Assembly: GCA_963816535.1 (NCBI GenBank)
Contig: CAWFKW010000003.1
Location: forward strand, 1,674,001 to 1,738,000
Reading direction: 5' to 3'
From: CAWFKW01 sp963816535
GTDB lineage: Bacteria; Bacteroidota; Ignavibacteria; Tepidaquicellales; OLB5
Length of the DNA stretch: 64,000 nt
This document shows, in pieces, positions 43,766 to 52,165 of this stretch. The notes below the pieces were generated by a model, which ran no database searches, was not told where the DNA came from, and saw only the letters and a list, made by a program, of their open reading frames with translations. Made by a program: the position numbers and the translations under genes. Each line of letters starts with the position of its first letter. The stretch's first letter is position 1.

Positions 43766-44167
43766 ATGACTGAAGATGAAATAGGCAGGATAATTGTAGA
43801 TTCAGCTTTGGAAGTACATAAATCACTTGGTCCGGGATTACTTGAGTCGGCATATGAATCTTGCTTAAAACACGAACTTAGAATTAGAAATCTCCGGGTT
43901 AAATCTCAGCAAGAGCTTCCGTTGATTTACAAAGGGTTGAAGATGGAGATTGCATACAGATTAGATTTATTGGTTGAAGATAAAGTTATCGTTGAAATAA
44001 AAGCAGTGGATAAATTAAGCGATGTGCACCTTGCACAGATTTTATCGTATTTGAAACTAACAGATTTGAGACTTGGGTTTCTTATAAATTTTAATGTAAA
44101 ACTTATTAAGGAAGGCATAAAAAGAGTTGCCAATAATCTTGGCGTTCTTTTGCGGTTAAAAGCATGA
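43766..44167 (+). CDS. GxxExxY family protein (PD-(D/E)XK nuclease-like)
   Basis: 133 residues. The motif G24-L-L-E27-S-A-Y30 in SLGPGLLESAYESC defines the family. Asp67 in YRLDLLVED and Glu77-x-Lys79 in IVEIKA form a PD-(D/E)XK-like nuclease pattern, in line with the PDDEXK_3 placement of the family. The biological role is unknown. The gene is bracketed by imperfect inverted repeats; the right one encodes the last residues (LGVLLRLKA), so it is part of the reading frame. The stop overlaps the next gene's ATG (ATGA). Confidence 0.88.
   Translation: MTEDEIGRIIVDSALEVHKSLGPGLLESAYESCLKHELRIRNLRVKSQQELPLIYKGLKMEIAYRLDLLVEDKVIVEIKAVDKLSDVHLAQILSYLKLTDLRLGFLINFNVKLIKEGIKRVANNLGVLLRLKA
44138..44159 (-). 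repeat. right inverted repeat of the GxxExxY cassette
   Basis: Read on the minus strand: TTAACCGCAAAAGAACGCCA. It matches the left copy at about 18 of 22 positions with one gap and covers the 3' end of the gene. Confidence 0.65.
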
Positions 44168-44718
44168 GCGATTTTGATACAGCAGTTGGTTTGATGCACT
44201 CATACGTGAAGAACGAGAATCTTCGCAAGCACATGTATTCTGTGGCCGAAGCGATGCGCCAATATGCGCGCAAGTATAACGAAGACGAAGATAAATGGGC
44301 GGCTGTGGGAATACTGCATGACTTCGACTGGGAAATACATCCAAGCGCAGAGGAGCATCCCGTAAAGGGCAGCGAGATACTGAAAGAAAAGGGCTGGTCT
44401 GATGAGATCCGGCGAGCTGTGCTTTCGCATGCGGATTATACCGGGGTTACAAGAGATTCGCTTATGGAAAAAGTTCTGTTTGCATGCGACGAGCTATCCG
44501 GATTTATAGTAGCTTGCGCGCTTGTGCAGCCCTCAAAGAAGCTTGAAGATGTGAAAGTAGAATCAGTTAAGAAAAAAATGAAGAAAAAAGAATTTGCCCG
44601 CAACGTTAACCGTGACGATATAATAAAAGGAGCGGAAGGGCTGGGCGTTCCGCTGGATGAACATATTGAGTTTGTACTGAGCGCCCTGAAAGGAATTTCA
44701 GAAAAACTGGGGATGTAG
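44164..44718 (+). CDS. HD-domain (HDIG-type) phosphohydrolase-like protein
   Basis: 184 residues. The metal ligands are visible: His23 in RKHMYSVAEAMR, His52-Asp53 in GILHDFDWE and a later Asp in AVLSHADYTG. Family members hydrolyse phosphate esters such as nucleotides or cyclic dinucleotides; the substrate is unknown. It begins on the stop of the GxxExxY gene, so it has lost or replaced its own upstream region. Confidence 0.88.
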   Translation: MSDFDTAVGLMHSYVKNENLRKHMYSVAEAMRQYARKYNEDEDKWAAVGILHDFDWEIHPSAEEHPVKGSEILKEKGWSDEIRRAVLSHADYTGVTRDSLMEKVLFACDELSGFIVACALVQPSKKLEDVKVESVKKKMKKKEFARNVNRDDIIKGAEGLGVPLDEHIEFVLSALKGISEKLGM

Positions 44719-44761
44719 TGTGAAGTGAAATCGATAAATATAAACATGATTAATTTTTGAC

Positions 44762-45250
44762 ATGCCGGAAGAAATAATAATAAATAAGTCATTAGGTAAG
44801 CGGGAGAAGTACCGGGAGCTTTTGAAGCAAATAAGGTCTCTTGTAGAAGATGAAGACGATTTTATAGCCAACCTCGCAAATATTTGCGCGGCTTTAAAAT
44901 ACAGCATGGAAGGATTCTTCTGGGTTGGATTTTATTTAAGGAAGGAAACGGACCTGGTGCTGGGCCCTTACCAGGGACCCGTTGCATGCACAAGAATACG
45001 AATTCCAAACGGAGTGTGCGGCACAGCGGTAAATGAGCGGCGCACAGTAATAGTTGATGATGTTGATACATTCCCGGGGCATATTGCCTGCAACGCCGAT
45101 TCAAAAAGCGAAATCGTTATTCCCATATTCAAAGATGACGTTGTAATCGGCGTTCTTGATGTGGACAGCGATATGTATTCTAACTTCGACATGACGGACC
45201 TGGAATACCTCGAGGATCTATGCGCGTTCGTTTCAGGGTTGATAAACTAA
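44762..45250 (+). CDS. msrC: GAF-domain free methionine-R-sulfoxide reductase
   Basis: 162 residues, one GAF domain. The three conserved cysteines are present: Cys76 in VACTRI, Cys86 in GVCGTA and Cys110 in HIACNADSKSEIVIP. The latter segment is the signature of fRMsr. It reduces free methionine-R-sulfoxide using thioredoxin. It precedes the lptD-like gene closely. Confidence 0.92.
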   Translation: MPEEIIINKSLGKREKYRELLKQIRSLVEDEDDFIANLANICAALKYSMEGFFWVGFYLRKETDLVLGPYQGPVACTRIRIPNGVCGTAVNERRTVIVDDVDTFPGHIACNADSKSEIVIPIFKDDVVIGVLDVDSDMYSNFDMTDLEYLEDLCAFVSGLIN

Positions 45251-45255
45251 TTGTT

Positions 45256-47772
45256 GTGAAATTATTTCTATTACCAATCTTATTTTTTATTCTATGTTTT
45301 GAATCGGCTTATGCCCGGCAAAACGCCGACTCCCTTAAATATGTCCCCATTAAAGATTCTTTGAATAAATCCGCCGATTCGCTGAAAACCAACGGCGATT
45401 TTGACGCTATTGTTGAATACAACGCGAAAGACTCCGCTGTATTTGACGTGGAGCATGAAAAACTGCTATTGTACAATGACGGCACGCTGAAGTATAAGGA
45501 ATATGAATTAAAAGGGGCGAGGATAATTTTATATAAAGATATTTCCATTATGGAATCGTACGGGGTTACTGATACTTCAGGTAAAATGGTCGGGACGCCG
45601 GTGTTCATGGAGGGCAGCAAAAAATATGAGGCTGCGAAGCTGAGATATAATTTCAAGACTAAGCAGGGTAATATTGAAATGGGATCCACTCAGCTTGAAG
45701 GCGGTTTCTATGAAGGCGAGAAGATAAAAAAGGTCACGGAAGACATCTTTTTCATCCAAAACGGCAGGTACACAACATGCGATAAGAAAGACCCTGATTT
45801 TTATTTCGGCAGCCCCAGAATGAAAATTATACAGGGCGATAAAGTAATAGCCGAGCCGGTGTATCTATATATTGCCGGCGTGCCTGTATTTGTAATTCCG
45901 TTCGGTATCTTTCCGAACCATTCCGGCCGTTCAAGCGGCATAATACCTCCTGCATACGGCGAGGACCCTACTTATGGAAGGTACCTCTCGCATCTAGGTT
46001 ATTTCTGGGCGATAAACGATTTTACAGATATTGCCGTGCAGGGAGATTATTTTACAAATAACAGGCTGGACCTTGAATCGCGTTTCCGATATGTATTAAG
46101 ATATAAGTTCAACGGCTCGGTTGATTTGGGCGGCAGCCGCATAAGGGTTGGCGAGCCGGGCGACCTAGATAAATTCTTCTCTGACCAGTGGCACATTGGC
46201 GTTACGCATAACCAGAATTTTGACCCCACTACATCGCTTACGGCAAACGTGAGCCTGTACAGCAGCAAGACATATCTTACAAACTCAACCAATAACCTGA
46301 ATACGCTGCTGGAACAGAATGCGATATCCACGGTGACGCTTTCAAAAAGCTGGGAAGGAACCCCGAACAACCTTTCGATAAATTACACGCGCGACCAGAA
46401 TCTTGAAAACGGAGAGATAAGCCAGGTAGCGCCGGCAATAAGCTTCAGCCGCAGCCAAACGTTTCCTTTCAGGACAAAGAGTACTTCACAAACTGATTTG
46501 AAATGGTACGAAGAGATTTCATATTCATACAATGCACAATTGCAATACCACGCAAACAAGCTGTTGGTTAATGCAAACGATCAAAGTTACGGTTATAATT
46601 ATAATGATAGGGGCGGAATTTCCCAGTCGGTAAGTTCTACGGCGCCCATCAAGATATCTGAGTTCAGTCTTTCGCCGTTCATAAATTATAATGAAGTTTG
46701 GTACCATAAATATGTGCTTGAATCATACGACCCGGTATCCCGAAGCGTTCTGACAACTGACCAAAAAGGATTCAAGGCGTTTCGTTATTTTAATACAGGC
46801 GTTAACCTCAACACGAAATTAATTGGTATTTTCAATACCAACTTTTTTGGGGTAATTAAGGGGTTTCGTCATACTATTTTACCAACAATATCATATATTT
46901 ATACGCCTGATTTTTCTGACCCGAAGTGGAACATTTACGGAACATATAAAGATAGTTTGGGGAACCCGGTAAAGTACTCATTTTTTCAAAAAGAAATTTT
47001 TGGGTATCCCGGAATTGGCGAACAACAGAGCATTGGATTTAACGTCAGCAACATTTTTGAAATGAAGGTTAAAGACACTGATACTTCAAATACCAAGCTT
47101 CAGATACTGAACCTGAACGCCGCGTTAAATTATAATTTTGTAGCCGATAGCAATAAGTTTTCAGAATTGTCGCTTGGCTACAGAACGCAGGCGGGCAACT
47201 GGCTCAATATCGCGGGAACGACAACATATAACCTGTATAAATATGTGGACGGAGTAGGGAGGATAAGCAAATTCCTGTGGAACACAGATAAAAAACTTGC
47301 GCAGTTAACGTCCATCAGCGTAAATATCTCAACATCGCTGCAGGGCGGGCAGGATGAATCGGTAAAAAAAGATACTACGAACCGCATAAGTAACTCTGCC
47401 GAGTACGTGGGGATTTATGGCGAAGAGCCGGTTGATTTTTCAATTCCATGGAACGTCGGGCTTAATTATAACTACTCAATAAACAAAGAAATCCCGAGCC
47501 AAATCCTGAAGTCTTCCAATATTTCGGCAAACCTGGGTTTTAACCTGACGCCAAACTGGAAATTTACTTTTTCAACGGGCTATGACATATTCCAAAAACA
47601 GTTTACTGCCCCTTATGTGACAATATACAGGGACCTGCACTGCTGGGAGATGAATTTTAACTGGGTGCCCACAGGCGCTTATAGGGGATTCCGGTTTGAG
47701 ATAAGGGTAAAAGCTCCGCAGCTGCAGGACGTGAAGATAACCAAACAGACAAATTACCGCGGAGTATTCTAG
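45256..47772 (+). CDS. LPS-assembly protein LptD-like outer-membrane protein
   Basis: I place the start at the GTG at 45256 because it gives a standard signal peptide (MKLFLLPILFFILCFESAYA) just after the fRMsr stop; an ATG at 45220 would overlap that gene and add a charged leader. About 838 residues: an OstA-like periplasmic domain (about 30-230, including the Cys-containing GRYTTCDKKDPDFYF) followed by a beta-barrel domain with IPFGIFPNHSGRSSGIIPP. This fits Bacteroidota-type LptD that inserts lipopolysaccharide in the outer membrane. Confidence 0.82.
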   Translation: MKLFLLPILFFILCFESAYARQNADSLKYVPIKDSLNKSADSLKTNGDFDAIVEYNAKDSAVFDVEHEKLLLYNDGTLKYKEYELKGARIILYKDISIMESYGVTDTSGKMVGTPVFMEGSKKYEAAKLRYNFKTKQGNIEMGSTQLEGGFYEGEKIKKVTEDIFFIQNGRYTTCDKKDPDFYFGSPRMKIIQGDKVIAEPVYLYIAGVPVFVIPFGIFPNHSGRSSGIIPPAYGEDPTYGRYLSHLGYFWAINDFTDIAVQGDYFTNNRLDLESRFRYVLRYKFNGSVDLGGSRIRVGEPGDLDKFFSDQWHIGVTHNQNFDPTTSLTANVSLYSSKTYLTNSTNNLNTLLEQNAISTVTLSKSWEGTPNNLSINYTRDQNLENGEISQVAPAISFSRSQTFPFRTKSTSQTDLKWYEEISYSYNAQLQYHANKLLVNANDQSYGYNYNDRGGISQSVSSTAPIKISEFSLSPFINYNEVWYHKYVLESYDPVSRSVLTTDQKGFKAFRYFNTGVNLNTKLIGIFNTNFFGVIKGFRHTILPTISYIYTPDFSDPKWNIYGTYKDSLGNPVKYSFFQKEIFGYPGIGEQQSIGFNVSNIFEMKVKDTDTSNTKLQILNLNAALNYNFVADSNKFSELSLGYRTQAGNWLNIAGTTTYNLYKYVDGVGRISKFLWNTDKKLAQLTSISVNISTSLQGGQDESVKKDTTNRISNSAEYVGIYGEEPVDFSIPWNVGLNYNYSINKEIPSQILKSSNISANLGFNLTPNWKFTFSTGYDIFQKQFTAPYVTIYRDLHCWEMNFNWVPTGAYRGFRFEIRVKAPQLQDVKITKQTNYRGVF

Positions 47773-47776
47773 GGTT

Positions 47777-48613
47777 ATGAAATATGAAATATATTCCGGC
47801 GCGGGCAATGATTTTATCATGATAAACAATTGGGAGAACATTGTTCCGCTAGATGGACAGAGCGAATTTTCGGCAAAAATATGCGCCGAAAAATTCAAAG
47901 ATATTGACGGCGTCATATTCCTGGATAAACCGCTACTTTCGGGTTCACAAATCCGCATGAATTATTATAACCGTGACGGAAGCTACGGCGCTATGTGCGG
48001 CAACGGCGCAAGATGCACGGCGCAATTTGCATTAGCTGAGGGTATTGTGAAAAACGATTCTTTTATTCTTGAAGCCGTGGATAAAACCTATAGGGCCGAC
48101 GTTGCCGGAAAAGAGCGAATTAAGATCTATTTCCCGGACGGAATAATTTATAAAACCGGATTGCATACAGATACGGGAGAAGATTTAAAAGTCGCGAAAA
48201 TTAATTTCATTAACGTGGGTTCCGAGCATATAGTTTTGTTTATTAATGAAATAGAAACGCCTGCTGTAAACTCGCTTGAAGAAGTTGATGTGCAGAACTG
48301 GGGCTCTGTTCTTAGATACCACAATGATTTTCAGCCCAAAGGCGCCAACGTTAATTTTGTACAGATTTTAGGCGCCGGCAAAATTCAGATACGAACGTAC
48401 GAAAGAGGCGTTGAACGGGAAACTTTGGCCTGCGGAACGGGTATTGTTTCTTCTGCTGTAATTTCGAACATTGTCAGAGATGTGAAGCCGCCTGTGACAG
48501 TACTTGTGCAAAGCGGCGAAGAGTTAAAGGTAGATTTCGAAGTGGCAGGAAATGCGGTTACGGGCGTAACTCTGGAAGGCAGCGCCAGGAAAATCGGCGA
48601 GGGCGAGATCTAG
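47777..48613 (+). CDS. dapF: diaminopimelate epimerase
   Basis: 278 residues. SGAGNDFIMINN opens the protein; the two catalytic Cys are in MCGNGARC (Cys74) and LACGTGIVSS; PKGANVNFVQ lies between. It converts LL- to meso-diaminopimelate for lysine and peptidoglycan. It starts 4 nt after the LptD-like stop, suggesting a shared envelope-related transcript. Confidence 0.95.
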   Translation: MKYEIYSGAGNDFIMINNWENIVPLDGQSEFSAKICAEKFKDIDGVIFLDKPLLSGSQIRMNYYNRDGSYGAMCGNGARCTAQFALAEGIVKNDSFILEAVDKTYRADVAGKERIKIYFPDGIIYKTGLHTDTGEDLKVAKINFINVGSEHIVLFINEIETPAVNSLEEVDVQNWGSVLRYHNDFQPKGANVNFVQILGAGKIQIRTYERGVERETLACGTGIVSSAVISNIVRDVKPPVTVLVQSGEELKVDFEVAGNAVTGVTLEGSARKIGEGEI

Positions 48614-48621
48614 CAATTATT

Positions 48622-48699
48622 AGCTCCGTAGGAGCGAAATATTTGTAGTAATTATAACTATCAAATTATAAGCTCCGTTAGGAGCGGCATATTTATTGG
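48622..48699. repeat. two copies of an interspersed GCTCC...GGAGC palindrome
   Basis: Copy A at 48622-48648 reads AGCTCCGTAGGAGCG then AAATATTTGTAG; copy B at 48671-48699 reads AGCTCCGTTAGGAGCG then GCATATTTATTGG. Both are a short stem-loop plus an AT tail. A further hairpin TTCCCG..CGGGAA follows at 48701-48717. Confidence 0.75.
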
Positions 48700-48727
48700 A
48701 TTCCCGAATGCCGGGAATAAAAAGAGA

Positions 48728-49417
48728 ATGAATCCTAAAAACGTACCTAAAATAATATCTGCAAAAATTAAGCGCGCCCTGAAAAAGGACAAAGATGTTG
48801 TTGAAAAATTCAACAGCCACTATTATTACTCCAAAGTATGGAGCGACACTTACTGGCTGGGGAAAAAAGTGTTTAAATGCCCGACAGACCTGTGGATATA
48901 CCAGGAATTATTATTCGAGACGAAACCGGATGTTATTATTGAGTGCGGCACGTTTCATGGCGGCAGCGCGCTGTATTTCGCTAACCTGTTCGACGCGATG
49001 GGCGCTGACGGCGAAATAATTACGATAGATGTGGATGCAATGCCTGACATGCCCGAGCATAAGAGAATAAAATACCTCAGCGGTTCAAGCATCTCGCAGG
49101 AGATTATAGAAAGGGTGAAAGAGCTTATTAATGGGAAACAGAAGATAATGGTCATACTGGATTCTGATCATTCGAGAGAACACGTCGGCAGGGAACTGGC
49201 GCTGTACCATGGATTTGTTACCAAAGGCTGTTACCTTGTTGTGGAAGATTCGAACCTGAACGGTCATCCGGTATATTCAGGTTTTGGCCACGGGCCGGGC
49301 CCGATGGAAGCGATGGAAGAGTTTCTCCCGAATCACCCGGAATTTAAACCCGACGAATCAAAGGAAAAATTCTTTCTGACGTTTAATCCGAAAGGGTATC
49401 TGAAGAAAGTTAAATAA
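48728..49417 (+). CDS. CmcI/cephalosporin hydroxylase family protein (SAM-methyltransferase fold)
   Basis: 229 residues. The nucleotide-binding segment IIECGTFHGGSALYFANLFD (about 70-89), ITIDVD and ILDSDHSREHVGREL belong to the CmcI family, which uses S-adenosylmethionine; relatives in glycan or antibiotic loci act as O-methyltransferases. KPDVIIECG and NPKGYLKK at the end complete the match. The substrate is unknown. The repeats upstream separate it from dapF. Confidence 0.85.
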   Translation: MNPKNVPKIISAKIKRALKKDKDVVEKFNSHYYYSKVWSDTYWLGKKVFKCPTDLWIYQELLFETKPDVIIECGTFHGGSALYFANLFDAMGADGEIITIDVDAMPDMPEHKRIKYLSGSSISQEIIERVKELINGKQKIMVILDSDHSREHVGRELALYHGFVTKGCYLVVEDSNLNGHPVYSGFGHGPGPMEAMEEFLPNHPEFKPDESKEKFFLTFNPKGYLKKVK

Positions 49418-49442
49418 AGCGGAAAAAGCTTACGCGCATATT

Positions 49443-50225
49443 ATGGTCAAAGCTCTCATTCAGCCCACAACAGAAACTTATAACGACTATCTTCAATTCG
49501 CCCATGAACATGATCTTGGTTTTGAAATAATCGATTTTGCGCTTGCCAACGTTATTAATTCCGAATACGAAAATGTAATAAGATATTATGAATTAAGACC
49601 GGACGGAGAAAAACCTTTATTCATAAGCCAGCATGGAGCGTTTCTTGATATTTACATAAACAGCCGTGACCGGCTGATAAGAGAGGTTTCTGAAAAGAGG
49701 ATACATGACAATCTTGCCATTTCTGACAGGCTTAATATACCTTTCACCGTTTATCATTCAGGGTTCATTCCCCTAATCGGACAAAAATCCTATATTGAGA
49801 ATTGGATTAATAGCCACGCGGAATTTTGGGCGGAGGCAAACAGGAAATACAAATCAGCGATTCTCCTTGAGAACCTGTGGGACGCATCTCCGGATAAATT
49901 GAAGGAAGTGATGGACCGGTTGAATCCCGATAGCGCCAACATTTGTTTTGATACGGGCCATCATAATATATTTTCCAAAACCGCATTGAGGGATTGGTTT
50001 AAGGTTCTCGGTAAGAGGATACCGTATATTCATTTGAACGATAATATGGGCGATGTTGATTCCGAGCTGCCCGCAGGAAAGGGCAGTATCAACTGGCTGG
50101 AGTTTAACGACGTTGTGAATGAGTTCTGCGATAAGCCGATTGTAGTTATTGAAGTGGGGAGCCTTCAAGCGATTGCCCAAACGATATATTTCCTGGAAAA
50201 GAACAGGATATATCCTTACAACTAG
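49443..50225 (+). CDS. sugar phosphate isomerase/epimerase-like TIM-barrel protein
   Basis: 260 residues with the xylose-isomerase-like/AP-endonuclease-2 fold: SQHGAFLDIY (about 60-69), VYHSGF, ILLENLWD (about 139-146), NICFDTGHHNIFS and HLNDNMGDVDSELPAGKGSINW (about 198-219). The His, Glu and Asp residues in these elements are the usual divalent-metal ligands. The reaction is not known. A terminator follows at 50239. Confidence 0.8.
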   Translation: MVKALIQPTTETYNDYLQFAHEHDLGFEIIDFALANVINSEYENVIRYYELRPDGEKPLFISQHGAFLDIYINSRDRLIREVSEKRIHDNLAISDRLNIPFTVYHSGFIPLIGQKSYIENWINSHAEFWAEANRKYKSAILLENLWDASPDKLKEVMDRLNPDSANICFDTGHHNIFSKTALRDWFKVLGKRIPYIHLNDNMGDVDSELPAGKGSINWLEFNDVVNEFCDKPIVVIEVGSLQAIAQTIYFLEKNRIYPYN

Positions 50226-50238
50226 CATCGTTAATTAA

Positions 50239-50276
50239 AGAAAACCGGCTGGAATAATTCCCTGCCGGCTTTCTTA
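50239..50276 (+). terminator. terminator-like hairpin after the TIM-barrel gene
   Basis: CCGGC at 50245-50249 pairs with GCCGG at 50264-50268, with GGAATAATTCC inside, then CTTTCTT. It lies between convergent genes and may act on both strands. Confidence 0.65.
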
Positions 50277-50315
50277 TAGTGGGGAGATGTGGAACAACAA
50301 TCTTTTTAATTCATT

Positions 50316-50624
50316 TTAATGGCGCCCGTGTCGTTCATGACGTTCGTGTCTTTCGTGGCGCTCACGCTGGCGGAAATGTCTTTCATGATGCCATCTGGGG
50401 TGTGTGTAATATGAATAATGCGGCCTTCTGTGCCTCTTATGATGGTTATCGTAATAATAGATGTATCTCGGGTGCGGAGCGATCAATGGCCCCGAGCCAA
50501 GAGCGACTTTTAGGTTTGGAGAGCTGTAATAAACGCCGAAACCTACGGATTGGGCGGTTGTAACTTTTGCAAAAAACAAAAGCATTAATGCCGCCGGAAT
50601 TAATAAGTAATACTTTTTAAGCAT
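50316..50624 (-). CDS. secreted His/Arg-rich protein
   Basis: 102 residues with a signal peptide (MLKKYYLLIPAALMLLFFAKVTTAQS) and a strong ribosome-binding site (AAGGAGG, 8 nt before the ATG). The mature part has a small hydrophobic region, then a Tyr/His-rich part, and a tail of His-Arg-Glu repeats (RERHERHERHERHGRH). The His tracts may bind metal or polyanions; no family is known. Confidence 0.7.
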   Translation of the reverse strand: MLKKYYLLIPAALMLLFFAKVTTAQSVGFGVYYSSPNLKVALGSGPLIAPHPRYIYYYDNHHKRHRRPHYSYYTHPRWHHERHFRQRERHERHERHERHGRH

Positions 50625-50723
50625 AATTATGCCTCCTTATATTACACTCAACTGTATGCGAATCCCCGTAGTTCCTTATTTTTGTAACATTTGGTAACGA
50701 AATCGATACTATTTGTAAATATT

Positions 50724-50759
50724 TAAACCTGACGGGTTTATTCTAAACCCGTCAGGTTT
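50724..50759 (-). terminator. perfect inverted repeat downstream of the peroxiredoxin gene
   Basis: AAACCTGACGGGTTT pairs perfectly over a TTCT-type loop with AAACCCGTCAGGTTT. It lies about 25 nt past the redoxin stop, so on the minus strand it can end that transcript. It also resembles an interspersed palindrome. Confidence 0.65.
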
Positions 50760-50782
50760 TGCAATGTTTAATGTTATAAAGT

Positions 50783-51943
50783 CTACTTCAGCGCCAGAAC
50801 TTTGTCTTTAAGCTCGGCGAATCCGTTATCATCAACTTTGTAATCCCAGTTTATATAAGAAACATTCCTTTCTTTATCAATTAAAAATATTGTTCTTTTA
50901 TTATACCCAAACGTACTGTAACTATTATACATTGCGGATATGGCCCCGTTATCATCGCTGAGGAGCTTTACGTTCTGCAGGTTCATATCGTTTTTCCATT
51001 TTGCCAGAATGTATGGATTCGAAACGCTCACCATTAGAATCTCAAGGTCGTCATTATTCAGTTCGCTTGCGCTGACTTTCTCAAGCATCCTGTCTTCGGC
51101 GTAATGGTTAAAAACGCTTATTTCAGCTGAGCACGAGTAGCTGTACGCGGCCGGGTAGAATGCGATCAACACATTTTTCCTGCCGGTGTAATCCGAAAGC
51201 GCGCCGTCTTTTACATCCGGCGTTGCGCCGGCGTTGGTTCCGAACGAAACGTATTTAAAATCAAAGTCCCTGGCTTTGTCTCCTGTTACTAATGGACTGT
51301 AAACAGTCGAAGTCTGCATTTCTTCCTTAAGGTTGAATTGAGCATACAGCTCGCTCTGCACATTTTTTAGTTTTTCGCCCTCGCCCTTATAATCATAATT
51401 GGCATAAACTACCTTATTGTCCTTATCAACCATATAAACCTGCGAACCGATGTTTGAATTATCAGCGTCCCATTTGCTTATCCCGAACAGGTTCTCAACG
51501 TTCAATTGTTTATCGGAAACCATCATGAAATCCAGATCCTTAGAGTTAATGTAATTCTGAATTATTGACGGGTCATCCGGAGTAACAACAAGTACCTGAA
51601 GGTCAGGGTTGCTGAACGCGTATTCCTGAAACGAACGGAACGAGAGCCCCTGTGCAAAATATGTATCAAACGCGGCGCTCATAACGTCGGAGTAGTTCTG
51701 CGATACTGAAGGCATGAACGCTATCAGCAGGACTTTGCCCTCTTTAAGATCCTGCAGACGCTGCGGCTTCATTTGCTCAGTTTGATTTTTGAAGATTGGC
51801 GAAATTTCAGGATTGGGAATTGTTTCGCCAAGTCCGAGCCCGGGGTTCGAAGAGCCTGCCGAGCAGTACGAATTTATGATAAATGAAATAGAAAGTAAAA
51901 GATAGAAAATTACGCGTTTATTCAGGTTTTTCATGGACTTCAT
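50783..51943 (-). CDS. double-domain AhpC/TSA-type peroxiredoxin, first domain degenerate
   Basis: 386 residues: an N-terminal hydrophobic signal (about 10-28), a first thioredoxin-fold domain (about 38-205) and a second (about 218-386). The second has the peroxidatic motif P264-x3-S-x2-C271 in YPAAYSYSC. In the first domain the aligned motif is MPSVSQNYS, with Ser85 where Cys should be, so it cannot be peroxidatic. The exported protein probably reduces peroxides in the periplasm with only one working site. A lipobox is not clear. Confidence 0.8.
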   Translation of the reverse strand: MKSMKNLNKRVIFYLLLSISFIINSYCSAGSSNPGLGLGETIPNPEISPIFKNQTEQMKPQRLQDLKEGKVLLIAFMPSVSQNYSDVMSAAFDTYFAQGLSFRSFQEYAFSNPDLQVLVVTPDDPSIIQNYINSKDLDFMMVSDKQLNVENLFGISKWDADNSNIGSQVYMVDKDNKVVYANYDYKGEGEKLKNVQSELYAQFNLKEEMQTSTVYSPLVTGDKARDFDFKYVSFGTNAGATPDVKDGALSDYTGRKNVLIAFYPAAYSYSCSAEISVFNHYAEDRMLEKVSASELNNDDLEILMVSVSNPYILAKWKNDMNLQNVKLLSDDNGAISAMYNSYSTFGYNKRTIFLIDKERNVSYINWDYKVDDNGFAELKDKVLALK

Positions 51944-52043
51944 TTGTAGTTTGGTTTAATAATCAGGGGTTGTACTGAAGCAGCGGGGGAATTGTTCCGG
52001 TATTCTATCTTATGTTAAACTTGCTTTCAATCAGAGTGTAGGC

Positions 52044-52059
52044 GTCAGGCATGCCTGAC
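52044..52059. repeat. 16-nt perfect palindrome
   Basis: GTCAGGCATGCCTGAC lies in the 222-nt gap between minus-strand genes, in the context GTGTAGGC...ACGTAC. It has no T run and looks like an interspersed palindrome rather than a terminator. Confidence 0.6.
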
Positions 52060-52165
52060 ACGTACAAACAGGACGCACACTATGCACAATAAGAATATTT
52101 ATTCTTGTAATTTACTTTTTGATAATTTCCGGAGTTTAAGCGAGGAGTAAATGCTTTTTTATAAT

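Noticed and set aside
43766..44167. GxxExxY gene as a proven defence system
   Set aside because: Only a nuclease-like motif pattern and flanking repeats are visible; no partner genes or defence context support that role.
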